A stretch of 64,000 nucleotides of DNA from Flavobacteriales bacterium (lineage in GTDB: Bacteria; Bacteroidota; Bacteroidia; Flavobacteriales_G; JALEGO01), in assembly GCA_020628935.1 (NCBI GenBank), contig JAHDEG010000005.1, positions 184,373 through 248,372 on the forward strand, written 5' to 3'. The position numbers and the translations under genes were made by a program. Below are positions 18,595-27,475 of this stretch, piece after piece. Under the pieces are notes generated by a model, which had not been told where the DNA came from, did no database searches, and was given only the letters and a program-made list of their open reading frames with translations. Each line of letters opens with the position of its first letter. Within the stretch, counting starts at the first letter, position 1.

Positions 18595-19279
18595 AAACTA
18601 TTGCCTTTAATTTTGTTACGATCTTATCGAATCTTTGTTTCTGATTTTCATAAAAAAGATTACCCAGAATGGCCTCTTGTTTAACTGCATCATTTAAAAT
18701 ATCAGCAAAGCATTTTTTCAAATAATCGCGAGCGTCATCTTCTGCGTGGAGAAGCTCTTCCTCTAGTTTTGAATCATGGTTTAACAAATACACTATATCC
18801 TCAAAATCTTTACTGGTTCTTGGGTCTTTTATGCCTCTATCATAAAATGCAGTGAATTTTGTACAGAGGTAATAAGGAAGAGATAAACACTTAATGGGTA
18901 TGCCATCAATCTCGAAGTGAGTTAAATGCTTATAACCTGGAGCAAACCAAGGATTAGCAGGTGCCCAGCCAACTTGCTTTGTTGACATCACATCTACTTT
19001 AATATCTTCAAATCTAAAACGGCAAATAACATCATCTTCACTTGATTGTTTAAACCCTTTTTTCGTAAGTTCTTCTCGAATATTTTCGAGTTCTGTAAGG
19101 CTTGCTATTTCCATGCTAATGTCAATATCTTGGGTAGGCCTAACATCATCAGCAGCAGGGTCATCAATGTATAAGCTTACCACAGCTCCACCAACATAAA
19201 CCACTTTTTCGTTGAGTGCGCCCAATGCCAATGCAATTTTCTTGGTGGCATTACGATTAATTAAGGTGTTTTTTAGCAT
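18584..19279 (-). CDS. Nucleotidyltransferase of the AbiEii/DUF1814-like class
   Basis: A 231-residue protein with a nucleotidyltransferase core: 'VVYVGGAVVSLYI' (the GG-A loop) followed by 'RPTQDIDISMEI' giving the D-x-D metal-binding pair, and a third acidic position in 'FEDIKVDVMSTKQVGWAP'. AbiEii-type proteins are the toxic partner in type IV toxin-antitoxin phage-exclusion systems; some relatives modify tRNA or act in restriction loci. The upstream HTH gene overlaps it by 7 bp and it overlaps hsdR by 11 bp, so the three are translationally coupled. Whether this pair is a toxin-antitoxin module or an accessory of the restriction system cannot be told from sequence. Confidence 0.75.
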   Translation of the reverse strand: MLKNTLINRNATKKIALALGALNEKVVYVGGAVVSLYIDDPAADDVRPTQDIDISMEIASLTELENIREELTKKGFKQSSEDDVICRFRFEDIKVDVMSTKQVGWAPANPWFAPGYKHLTHFEIDGIPIKCLSLPYYLCTKFTAFYDRGIKDPRTSKDFEDIVYLLNHDSKLEEELLHAEDDARDYLKKCFADILNDAVKQEAILGNLFYENQKQRFDKIVTKLKAIVYGI

Positions 19280-19785
19280 AGTCGTTTTTTCAGTTCTTCT
19301 ATAGCAATTTGCTTTTCTCTAGCTCTACCCACCCGTAACGCATCGCATAAAGCCATTAGCTCATAAAATATAGAATCTTTCATGCACGCTTCAGGCACAT
19401 TCGCATGCAGTGGTTCAATAGCTTCTCCGCGCACTGTACCTTCAAAGTAGGGCCAAACATAAGGTGCTTCACTTACTATTTGAGCATTAAGTGGAGGTGC
19501 AGCATGGGCGGTGGGTAAACCTCTTACCAAAGCACCTGGTTTTTGTGGATATACATAACGTAAGCCATTCTCCAAAAAATCGAGCAGTGCCATTTTCATC
19601 AATTGTTTTTTATCTTGAGTTATGAGACCTGCAATAGCCGAGCGGTTTAAGCTCTCACTTATTTCACTAGCACTTATCCCTAGCTCATAGGAAAGATCTT
19701 TCATATACCATGCAGTATTACCTTTGGCTGCTATTTTAAGCAATACAACAATATCATGGGGTCTCATTCCGCTGTGCTTCTTCAT
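19273..19785 (-). CDS. Winged-helix HTH protein paired with the nucleotidyltransferase (AbiEi-like role)
   Basis: A 170-residue protein. The N-terminal 60 residues form a MarR-like HTH ('RPHDIVVLLKIAAKGNTAWYMKDLSYELGISASEISESLNRS'). The remainder has a 'VYPQKPGALVRGLPTAHAAPPL' segment, a tryptophan-proline patch and a C-terminal helix. AbiEi antitoxins are likewise N-terminal winged-helix repressors encoded just before the nucleotidyltransferase, which supports a repressor or antitoxin role. A cluster of CG-rich palindromes lies 207-280 bp upstream and is a candidate operator. The residual doubt is whether it regulates the restriction subunit rather than neutralising a toxin. Confidence 0.7.
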   Translation of the reverse strand: MKKHSGMRPHDIVVLLKIAAKGNTAWYMKDLSYELGISASEISESLNRSAIAGLITQDKKQLMKMALLDFLENGLRYVYPQKPGALVRGLPTAHAAPPLNAQIVSEAPYVWPYFEGTVRGEAIEPLHANVPEACMKDSIFYELMALCDALRVGRAREKQIAIEELKKRLC

Positions 19786-20155
19786 TATTTCTTTTTTTAT
19801 TGGGCAGCTGCGGGCTTTTCGCTGTAGTTATAAATCGCTAAACGGTGTTTTACTAAGCTTTCAAAGAGCTCAATAATCGCTTTTTCCAGCTAATTGCAAC
19901 ATCTGTTTATCATTTTATAAGCTACACACTTCAATCCCTGCTGCTTCCTTCTTCCTTTATACTTATCTTACTTTCATAAAGATACAGAATTAATTCGCGA
20001 TTCGCGAATCGCGAATTGAAAATTAAGATCATTACTATAATATTGCGTATCGCGATATGCGATACTGATGATAATCTATCGCTTAAGCTATGCGTTTTTA
20101 ATGCATGCATGATTGTCCGTGATAGGCTTTGGCATTGAAGTCATCAAATTCTATT
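19786..20155. promoter_or_regulatory. 370-bp intergenic region with a CG-rich palindrome cluster
   Basis: No gene is visible here. It separates the helicase gene from the HTH gene. At 19,992-20,017 there is a perfect 26-bp palindrome holding three TCGCGA units with 7-bp spacing. At 20,047-20,065 an inverted repeat GTATCGC-GATAT-GCGATAC contains a fourth TCGCGA and a TATCGCGATA palindrome. Such CG-rich words are rare in this AT-rich DNA. They are probably operators for the HTH protein encoded downstream, and the operon promoter for HTH-nucleotidyltransferase-hsdR should also be here. Confidence 0.6.
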
Positions 20156-21190
20156 CTAAATTAACCTATAGTTTTTTAGCAGTTCTTCAGAAACAATGTA
20201 TAAATTTCTATTTGCCCTCGAAAAGGCAACATACAGCTTATTCTTGGTTAAAGAGTTAGAATTAAATAACTGTCCTTTTTTGTATAAACTATATGATGTT
20301 TTATTCAATACAACACAGACATCTTTAAAATGATTAATACCTTTTACACTTCCCCAGTTTCCTGAAAAACAGGTATATTTCCTGTGATTCTGATAGAATA
20401 ATTTCACAATATTATTATCTCGTATAATTGCATCTACATCTTCAGGTTTTCTTAGAATAGTAATGATTGTTTCTTCCTTCTTGAATGTATCAACTTGTAT
20501 TTCAAGATTGTTTTTGATAAAAGATGCTATGGTTTCACTAAACCTATAGCTTTTATTTAAAGTTGAATTATCTATCCTTATTCCATTATCAACAAACCTT
20601 TTAGTAAAGCTTTCTATAGAACTGTATAGCCTTTTATTTTTATTCGCATCCCTACTTGTATCATAAGTATGCTGATAATAATCTCCGACCCAAATTAAAT
20701 TCATGCTAGTTTGTGTAAGAGACATCAACAATTCAAAATCATAACCACCAAAATCTTGAATCTCATCGATAAAGAAACTATCAAAATATTTATTAACTCT
20801 TTCATTTACTCTCTTAAGTAAGTCTTTATTAATTAAATATTTAGACAAACGATTATGATATACTCTACCATCTTTTGAAAAAAAATGTAGAGGATTGGTT
20901 TGCTGCATTTTGAGAGTAAATTGTAATGGCATATCCCAAAATATTCCCCTTGGCTTATCAATTCTTTTTCTAAAAGGAATAAAGCAAAAGGAGTATAAAA
21001 ATTCAAAAAAAGAATAAAGTGTTATATTATCTGGAAAATACCCGAATCTCTTCTGAATAGCCTGCCGTAAATTTTTTGTATTCTCTCGTGTATAGGTAAC
21101 AATTAAATACCTTTTTTCAACATCTAATTGATTTATTATATAGGTAGTTTTACCTGATCCAGCGACAGCAAGTATTAGTCTTTTATCCAT
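20156..21190 (-). CDS. Compact UvrD-like superfamily 1 helicase, GajB-like
   Basis: A 344-residue SF1 helicase, shorter than typical GajB proteins of about 500 residues. The Walker A loop is almost at the N-terminus ('LAVAGSGKTTYI', residues 7-18), followed by 'VTYTRENTKNLR' (motif Ia), Walker B 'FIDEIQDF' near 141, 'WVGDYYQHTYD' (motif III) and C-terminal 'KNKLYVAFSRANRNLYIV' (motif VI). The 2B accessory domain seems very reduced. It overlaps the OLD nuclease gene by 16 bp on the same strand, the characteristic order of Gabija (GajA then GajB) and of class 2 OLD systems. In that system the helicase senses DNA ends or terminated DNA and works with the nuclease in phage defence. Confidence 0.85.
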   Translation of the reverse strand: MDKRLILAVAGSGKTTYIINQLDVEKRYLIVTYTRENTKNLRQAIQKRFGYFPDNITLYSFFEFLYSFCFIPFRKRIDKPRGIFWDMPLQFTLKMQQTNPLHFFSKDGRVYHNRLSKYLINKDLLKRVNERVNKYFDSFFIDEIQDFGGYDFELLMSLTQTSMNLIWVGDYYQHTYDTSRDANKNKRLYSSIESFTKRFVDNGIRIDNSTLNKSYRFSETIASFIKNNLEIQVDTFKKEETIITILRKPEDVDAIIRDNNIVKLFYQNHRKYTCFSGNWGSVKGINHFKDVCVVLNKTSYSLYKKGQLFNSNSLTKNKLYVAFSRANRNLYIVSEELLKNYRLI

Positions 21191-22728
21191 TCGATTGCTG
21201 ATCTTATGTAGTCAGGGATTTTAATTTCCTCAATTTTATCTTCAAGAATCCTAAAAGAGCATTCAGCTTTATTCTGAAGCATATATTCCAAAACACTCAA
21301 TTTTTTTCGCCCTCCAAATAATTCGTCACAAATGCTTTGGTTGTCATTATACATACAAACTTCAAACGTATATCTATCATCATTTTCATCAGCAAATATT
21401 TTCCAATTTGTATTCTCGTAATCTTCATAATTATTCATTACGTTTTTGACATAAGATTTATCATTATCAGTAATTACAACTACCCTGATATCAAGATCTC
21501 GAGCAAGGTCTAAGTATCTCTTAAAAGTTTTTCCTCCAACAGAAATTATATGAATATTACTTTCATAGGGAGTGCAGCCTGCAATTTTCCCAAAAAAAGC
21601 CTCAATCAAAATAAACTCTGCGTCTCCTTCAACCAGAATAACCTTTGGAGACATAATGAACTGTAAGACATTATTATCAGGAGCCTTCATAAAGAACCTA
21701 GAAGAACTATCATCTATATCACTTAATTTGGTGCTTTGTTTACCAGAGCTATTAAGCATAATACATTGCTTTAAACCTAGTCTTGAAGAAATCATATTAC
21801 TATGTGTACTTATAAATATTTGTTTATTTCCAGAGTTTTTGATCTTCTCTAGGAGCTGTAGCGTATAATTCTGGCTTAAATGGTTTTCAGGTTCTTCAAG
21901 TAAAACAGTGTCAATCGTTGACTCATTTCTGCTAAGGGCAAAGTCTGTTTTTATAAAGCACTGACGACCCTTTCCTCTGTTTTCTATTTCAATTGCATCT
22001 TCAGTAATTGTAAGGTCATTTTCCAAATTTGACTTTGAGTTTGATTTTAATGAAAATTGATAATCCAATCCTTTGTTTATCACTTTTAATGAGTTTTCTT
22101 TAAATCCCTCCTTTAATCCCCTATATGAGTTTTCCAAACTACTTCTTTGACCGGAATCGGCCTTGCCGTAATAAAGCTTCTGAATATACTTTTTTGTAGC
22201 ATAATCATTATTTATTTGTGTATTATCTATAAACAGATGGTTAAAATACCTATTAAATGAGCTATATGATCGGCCAGAAAATGTATTAAATTGAATTGAA
22301 TAAAATTCAAATGGAAAGTTTTCTCCCTCTTGTTGAAGCACAGAACGAATATCACTGCTATATTCATCGGAAGGCATGCATATCAAACAAAGCCCATCTG
22401 AGTTTATACCTAATGAATTATTGTCTCCGTTCAATTCAGGGTTGCCAGAATCATCAATAAAGACTTCTATTTCTAACCGTGGTATTTTATTATAGCTCTT
22501 TCCTTCGGAAAAAAAATCTTCAATTACTGATTTGTTTATTAGATTTGACAATCCTAAGGATTCAACCTTACTCCGACTCCCGGATAAAACAATATCTAAG
22601 GCTTCTAAAATTGTACTTTTACCTGATTCATTATCACCGATAAATATATTTAGTTCTTCATTTAACTTTACGTCAAAGGAGTCAAAACGCTTAAAGTTCT
22701 TCAGAATTATTCGGTTTATTGTTTTCAT
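21175..22728 (-). CDS. OLD-family ATPase-TOPRIM nuclease, GajA-like
   Basis: A 517-residue protein. The ABC-type ATPase domain has 'FIGDNESGKSTI' (Walker A, residues 31-39), Walker B 'VLLEEPENHLS' near 278 and the switch 'IFISTHS'. The C-terminal TOPRIM nuclease shows 'KVILVEGDAEFILIEAFF' near 370 (glutamate) and 'VVVITDNDKSYV' near 422 (D-x-D). GajA tetramers nick phage DNA when nucleotide levels fall. The start lies exactly at the hsdS stop (1-bp overlap) and it overlaps the helicase gene by 16 bp, so the nuclease-helicase pair is in the restriction operon. It is a bit shorter than standard GajA, so 'Gabija-like' is safer than 'Gabija'. Confidence 0.87.
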   Translation of the reverse strand: MKTINRIILKNFKRFDSFDVKLNEELNIFIGDNESGKSTILEALDIVLSGSRSKVESLGLSNLINKSVIEDFFSEGKSYNKIPRLEIEVFIDDSGNPELNGDNNSLGINSDGLCLICMPSDEYSSDIRSVLQQEGENFPFEFYSIQFNTFSGRSYSSFNRYFNHLFIDNTQINNDYATKKYIQKLYYGKADSGQRSSLENSYRGLKEGFKENSLKVINKGLDYQFSLKSNSKSNLENDLTITEDAIEIENRGKGRQCFIKTDFALSRNESTIDTVLLEEPENHLSQNYTLQLLEKIKNSGNKQIFISTHSNMISSRLGLKQCIMLNSSGKQSTKLSDIDDSSSRFFMKAPDNNVLQFIMSPKVILVEGDAEFILIEAFFGKIAGCTPYESNIHIISVGGKTFKRYLDLARDLDIRVVVITDNDKSYVKNVMNNYEDYENTNWKIFADENDDRYTFEVCMYNDNQSICDELFGGRKKLSVLEYMLQNKAECSFRILEDKIEEIKIPDYIRSAIEWIKD

Positions 22729-23897
22729 TAGAACATCCGGTTAATTAAACTTTTTTGAAGGGCCTTGGAGCTTACGATTTTAGATTTTACAGCCATACTT
22801 GATTTCTCTAACAGATCTAATTCCATTCCAACTTGCTCAATTAGACTTTTATCTTTGGGAATTGAAATATTATATTCTTCAACATCTTTTGGAGTAATTG
22901 CAGGATAACTGGTTCCAGTCATTCTATCTTCACAATATCTTGTGAATCTCATTGAGAAAAACTGATGGAAGACGAATCTGTTTAGATGTTTATCATCCAT
23001 GTTGACAACTGCAGTGCCTGTTGAAGCGATAATGTCTTTTCCATTTTCAACATAAGCAAATGCTTTTTGATATGGCCTAACCATTGCCAATACAATAGAA
23101 TCGTCTTTTACTATTCTTTTTGCCCTACTGGGAGCGCTACTAAATTGAATAGTTTTCAATTCTCCAATAATTTTAGGCTCGATAATACTGGCTAAATCTA
23201 AATACTTAAACACATAGTTAGATTCTGTTTTTGAGTTTAAAGACTGACTATTGATAGAGGCAATTTTTCCCAACCTCACAAAGTCCCAATCATTCATTCT
23301 TTTAGAAAATAGATTGTCAACTTTTGCCTGATAAGTATTATCCAAATTCTCCAACAATTCAATACCCCTCTCAATCACATCGTCCATCGCCCATAGCAAT
23401 TTCGCTAAACGGGCTTGTTGGTCTTTGGGTGGGAGGAGAAATTCTTGGTGTTTTAAATCTCCCCAATTAATAGTTGGTGAAAGTCCGCCCACTGAAATAT
23501 CCACCATGCGATGCATAAACTGGTCTGAGTGCAAAAAGAAAGGAAATAAATCAGAGTCAATTACTTCTGGATTTGCTCTAAAAACAAATGCATGTGCAGA
23601 GCAGATTCCGTCAAAATCTACAATTGCCGCTTTTCTTTGATATGCCCGTCTTTTTCCAAAAATAATATCACCAGGATAACATCTTAATTTGCCTCCCTTT
23701 ACATCTGAAGGCACTCCTTTTCTTCGAATATGAAGGTCTTCACCATCCAAATGTTCTAAACCAACATATATATTTACCTCCGCTTCTTCAGGCTTAACTG
23801 TTTTAGATATTTTCTGAGCAATTTCTTCAAATGTGTAAGCAATCCAATTGCTCTTGTCCAAATTATTCAAATCTATTTTTTCTAACATTGTTTCCAT
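22728..23897 (-). CDS. hsdS: Type I restriction-modification specificity subunit
   Basis: A 389-residue HsdS with two target-recognition domains (about 10-190 and 205-345). They are separated by a conserved central coiled coil ('LPPKDQQARLAKLLWAMDDVIERGIELLENLDNTY') and closed by a second helix ('KSLIEQVGMELDLLEKSSMAVKSKI'). Each domain reads one half of a bipartite DNA site; the site cannot be deduced here. It overlaps the second hsdM stop by 1 bp (start 23,897) and the OLD gene start by 1 bp (stop 22,728). The domains look complete, so it should be functional. Confidence 0.95.
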   Translation of the reverse strand: METMLEKIDLNNLDKSNWIAYTFEEIAQKISKTVKPEEAEVNIYVGLEHLDGEDLHIRRKGVPSDVKGGKLRCYPGDIIFGKRRAYQRKAAIVDFDGICSAHAFVFRANPEVIDSDLFPFFLHSDQFMHRMVDISVGGLSPTINWGDLKHQEFLLPPKDQQARLAKLLWAMDDVIERGIELLENLDNTYQAKVDNLFSKRMNDWDFVRLGKIASINSQSLNSKTESNYVFKYLDLASIIEPKIIGELKTIQFSSAPSRAKRIVKDDSIVLAMVRPYQKAFAYVENGKDIIASTGTAVVNMDDKHLNRFVFHQFFSMRFTRYCEDRMTGTSYPAITPKDVEEYNISIPKDKSLIEQVGMELDLLEKSSMAVKSKIVSSKALQKSLINRMF

Positions 23898-25357
23898 CAG
23901 TTTAAGATTTGAAATAATTCATTCATACTTTTCTTTAATAGTACCGATTGATTTTTCCAATCTAAAAGTGCTTCATCCAATGAGATTTTCTCTGTATTAG
24001 TATCTACATTACTCACATATTGGGCAATATTTAGACTTCCTTTGTTTTCAAGTATTTCATCAATTGAAACTACTTTTGAGAAACCATCAACATCAGTGAA
24101 ACTGTTATAATTATCATAGATTTTATCAATATGCTTTTGTTCTAGATATGCTATATTTTTATCCTGCTTAACTTCTTTGACAGCGTTTATAATAAGTACC
24201 TTTCCTATTTTATCAGCTGTCTTATTAGTCTTTGTAATTAAAAGGCAAGCCTCCATTGGGGAGTTGTAAAACAAGTTTGGTCCTAAACCAATTACACATT
24301 CCACCAAATCCTCTTCTATCATTTTTCTACGCATTTCCGCTTCAGAATCACGGAATAACACTCCATGTGGCCATAAGGAGATAGAACGGCCATTATGCTC
24401 ATCCAAACTCTTTTGAATGTGTTGCTGAAAAGCATAATCTGCACAACCTTGTGGAGGCACTCCCCACAGGTTTCGCCCATAAGGATCGTTTGTAAACCCT
24501 TTTTGGTCCCACGCTTTTATGGAGTAAGGTGGGTTTGCCAAAATCACATTAAACTTCTTCAATTCATCATTGTGCAAAAAAGCAGGTCTAGCTAAGGTAT
24601 CACCACGCACAATACTAAACTCTTCAATGCCGTGCATAAACATGTTCATGCGTGCAATAGCAGATGTAATGAGGTTGATTTCTTGTCCATATAATTTTAG
24701 CGTACGATATTCTTTGCCTTCTTCCTTTAAATGCAGGGCGCAATTCAATAGTAAACCACCAGAACCACAGGTAGGATCATAAACACTTTCTCCTGGTTGT
24801 GGGTTCATAATCATGGTCATGAGTTTCACCACCGTTCGATTGGTGTAAAACTCAGCGGCAGTATGTCCGCTATCGTCAGCAAATTCTTTTATCAGGTATT
24901 CATAAGCATTGCCAAGCTTGTCATCTGCCACATTGCTTAGACTTAGTTTATGCTGTGAAAAATGCTCAATAAGATTAATGAGTGTTTCGTCCGTTAATCT
25001 GTTTTTATTGGTCCATGAAGCATCCCCAAAAATGCCATACAATGTATCTGGATTGGCTTTTTCAATTTCTCTCATGGCATTTTGAATGGCCATCCCTACA
25101 TTAGAAGTAGTTTCACGAACAGCATTCCAATGCGAGTTTTCTGGTACTTGAAAATGATGATGCTCTGCAAAAGATGCATATTCCTTATCACCATCTCCTT
25201 CCCTTAACGCATTTTCAAATTCTTCATCATACACATCACAGATGCGCTTAAAGAATAATAAAGGAAAAATGTATTGCTTATAATCTCCTGCATCAATCGT
25301 TCCGCGTAAGGCGGTCGCAGCACCCCAGAGGTATTTTTCGAGTTCTTTTTGAGTCAT
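23897..25357 (-). CDS. hsdM: Type I N6-adenine methyltransferase, second (hsdS-proximal) HsdM paralogue
   Basis: A 486-residue HsdM. Motif I is 'VYDPTCGSGGLLLNC' and motif IV 'ILANPPYSIKAWD' (NPPY, the adenine methylation site). The helical N-terminal domain ('DYKQYIFPLLFFKRICDVYDEE') binds HsdS. It differs from the upstream paralogue in the SAM-binding motif X, where the usual GEFYTP appears as AEFYTN. It lies directly after the other hsdM gene with no gap and its stop overlaps the hsdS start. It methylates adenine in the bipartite site; whether it forms homodimers or pairs with the neighbouring paralogue is open. Confidence 0.94.
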   Translation of the reverse strand: MTQKELEKYLWGAATALRGTIDAGDYKQYIFPLLFFKRICDVYDEEFENALREGDGDKEYASFAEHHHFQVPENSHWNAVRETTSNVGMAIQNAMREIEKANPDTLYGIFGDASWTNKNRLTDETLINLIEHFSQHKLSLSNVADDKLGNAYEYLIKEFADDSGHTAAEFYTNRTVVKLMTMIMNPQPGESVYDPTCGSGGLLLNCALHLKEEGKEYRTLKLYGQEINLITSAIARMNMFMHGIEEFSIVRGDTLARPAFLHNDELKKFNVILANPPYSIKAWDQKGFTNDPYGRNLWGVPPQGCADYAFQQHIQKSLDEHNGRSISLWPHGVLFRDSEAEMRRKMIEEDLVECVIGLGPNLFYNSPMEACLLITKTNKTADKIGKVLIINAVKEVKQDKNIAYLEQKHIDKIYDNYNSFTDVDGFSKVVSIDEILENKGSLNIAQYVSNVDTNTEKISLDEALLDWKNQSVLLKKSMNELFQILN

Positions 25358-26839
25358 TTATATAAATTCCTTTAGTATTTCCTTAAATCTTTCCTCAGCT
25401 TCTAAACTTGCACCCCAAGCCTCTTTTAAATCAGCCAAGGCTTCTTCAACTGAAGGTAGATTGTCTTCAATTATTTTTTCAACGTAAAGAGGGATATTCA
25501 AATTGAAATCATTTTCTACTAAATCCGCTTTTGAAGCAATTTTCACATAATTCTCAACATCTTCATATTTGTTGTACCAATTGAAAATTTGATCAATATG
25601 TGGCTTTTCTAAATAATTCTGTGCCCTACCAACTTGAATCTGGTCTGAAGCATCAATAAATATCACTTTATCCTTTTTGTGTTCCTCCTTGTTCTGTCTG
25701 AAAACAAGTACGCAAGCCGCGAGTTGAGTTCCGTAAAAAATATTAGAACCCAAACCAATTACAGCTTCTAGTAAATCTTGATCCAAAAGTTCTTTTCGAA
25801 TTTTTCCCTCAGCACCCTTTCTGAAAAGCGCACCATGAGGTAGGACTACTGTCATTCGACCTGTGCCGTTTACCGATTTAATCATGTGTTGTACCCATGC
25901 CATATCACCATTTCCTTTGGGTGGGACCCCTGCGATATTTCTTCCGTAAGGATCGTTGGCCCAATTTTCTGCACCCCAATCTTTTAATGAAAACGGAGGG
26001 TTGGCAATTACACAATCAAAAGTTTTTAATCCATCAGCACTAAAGAATGCAGGATTTCTTAATGTATCTCCACGAGCAATTTGAAAGTCTTCAATTCCAT
26101 GTAAAAACATGTTCATCCGTGCTATAGAGCTAGACGTTAGGTTTTTTTCTTGTCCAAATATTTTAAGGGTTCGATAGTCCTCCTTGTTTTCTTTCAAGTG
26201 ATCAATACATTCAATTAACATTCCTCCTGTTCCACAAGCAGGATCATAAACACTTTCCCCTTCGTGAGGATCTAGTATAAGACCTAGTAGGTGCACCACA
26301 GAACGTGGGGTATAAAATTCACCAGCCTTCTTATTGGTTAAATCTGCAAAATGTTTGATTAGATATTCATAAGCATTGCCTAATAAATCAGGTTCAACTA
26401 AGGAATTGGACAGGTTGTATTGTGAAAAATGCTCAATTAAATCTATCAGCAAGCGATCAGACAATTTGTTCTTATTACTCCATTGTGCATCTCCGAATAT
26501 GCCATACAAAGCTTCTTGATTGGCTTGTTCAATTCCTCGTAAAGCTTTCTCAATGGATAAACCTATATTGCTTGTATTTTCCCTTACATCCTTCCAATGG
26601 CATCCCTCAGGAATTTCAAACCGGTGAAACTCAGGTAAGGAAGCATACTCTTTATCACCATCCGATTCTATCAATGCCATTTGATATTCCTCATCATAAA
26701 CATCTGATAATCGTTTAAAGAATAATAGAGGGAAAATGTATACTTTGAAATCGGATGCATCCACTGGGCCTTTAAGGATCCAAGCAGCTTTTGAAAGGTA
26801 TTGCTCTAGTTGTGATAGGGTTAGTTTTTCTTTGGTCAT
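25358..26839 (-). CDS. hsdM: Type I N6-adenine methyltransferase, first HsdM paralogue
   Basis: A 493-residue HsdM, about half of positions identical by eye to the following gene. Signatures: 'DFKVYIFPLLFFKRLSDVYDEE', canonical motif X 'AGEFYTPRSVVHLL', motif I 'VYDPACGTGGMLIEC', motif IV 'VIANPPFSLKDWG' (NPPF). All catalytic residues are intact. It begins the minus-strand defence operon and ends one base before the next hsdM start. Type I systems usually have one hsdM, so two intact tandem copies with a single hsdS are unusual. The 165-bp region upstream of its start should hold the operon promoter; TATATTTG at 26,873-26,880 (minus) resembles a Bacteroidota -7 box but no matching -33 box was found. 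Confidence 0.94.
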   Translation of the reverse strand: MTKEKLTLSQLEQYLSKAAWILKGPVDASDFKVYIFPLLFFKRLSDVYDEEYQMALIESDGDKEYASLPEFHRFEIPEGCHWKDVRENTSNIGLSIEKALRGIEQANQEALYGIFGDAQWSNKNKLSDRLLIDLIEHFSQYNLSNSLVEPDLLGNAYEYLIKHFADLTNKKAGEFYTPRSVVHLLGLILDPHEGESVYDPACGTGGMLIECIDHLKENKEDYRTLKIFGQEKNLTSSSIARMNMFLHGIEDFQIARGDTLRNPAFFSADGLKTFDCVIANPPFSLKDWGAENWANDPYGRNIAGVPPKGNGDMAWVQHMIKSVNGTGRMTVVLPHGALFRKGAEGKIRKELLDQDLLEAVIGLGSNIFYGTQLAACVLVFRQNKEEHKKDKVIFIDASDQIQVGRAQNYLEKPHIDQIFNWYNKYEDVENYVKIASKADLVENDFNLNIPLYVEKIIEDNLPSVEEALADLKEAWGASLEAEERFKEILKEFI

Positions 26840-27004
26840 TAATAGTCTTTTCTTGTCATTTAATTAGCAAGACAAATATAATAGACCGTTACGATGAATG
26901 GTGGAATTAGTTTCAGAAAGATTATAGGATTAAATACTTAATTTAAAAGGGGTTGCAGGAGTGCTGTGCTCTGTGGAGGACGCCAGAATGCTAGATAAAG
27001 GAAA

Positions 27005-27475
27005 TTATCGATTTTGTATGAGATTTGCGGTAATAAAACCACCTATGAAAATTCCAACTTGTCCAGTTCGCTTCCAAAACTTCTTATGCTTTTTCTTCTT
27101 CATTTGAAGATATCCTCGGGGGTTGATTTTCAATTCTCGATACTCTGGAAGCGGATATTCTTGAACGATAGGTAGTCCTTTAGGCGTAATGGTATGGATT
27201 TTAGCAATAGTAGGAGTAATTTCTAATGCAGTTATCAAAGTGTCCTTTTCAATTTGCTTTCTAAAAACAGTATCCGTTTTATAAACAAACACCTTTTTAG
27301 GTACTTCTATTTTTTGAATCACGATTTCCTTGTAAGGCCGATCAACGTAAATAGTATCGGTAATAATATGAGAATTTACTTCTGAAGAATTTTTCCAAGT
27401 TTTTACAAATAACATCAACCAAAGCAAAGTAGCCAGTCCCAAACCTATCCAGAAAAATTTGAACTCTTTTTTCAT
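27005..27475 (-). CDS. Small double-membrane-segment protein, spanin-like position next to endolysin
   Basis: A 156-residue protein with an N-terminal membrane segment ('FFWIGLGLATLLWLMLFVKTW'), a periplasmic strand-rich middle ('DTIYVDRPYKEIVIQKIEVP', 'KDTLITALEITPTIAKIH'), a basic stretch 'KKKKHKKFWKRTG' and a C-terminal glycine-rich hydrophobic segment. Similar membrane proteins with 'DTIYVD' strands occur next to lysozymes in Bacteroidota phages and plasmids. Its start codon abuts the M15 peptidase stop (27,476), so the two are translationally coupled. A holin- or spanin-like lysis helper is possible but not proven by any motif. It is the last gene of the module. Confidence 0.6.
   Translation of the reverse strand: MKKEFKFFWIGLGLATLLWLMLFVKTWKNSSEVNSHIITDTIYVDRPYKEIVIQKIEVPKKVFVYKTDTVFRKQIEKDTLITALEITPTIAKIHTITPKGLPIVQEYPLPEYRELKINPRGYLQMKKKKHKKFWKRTGQVGIFIGGFITANLIQNR

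Noticed and set aside
20156..22728. PARIS-type (AriA/AriB) defence pair
   Set aside because: The second gene has SF1 helicase motifs (Walker A, FIDEIQDF, VAFSRA) and not an AriB nuclease; Gabija-like fits better.
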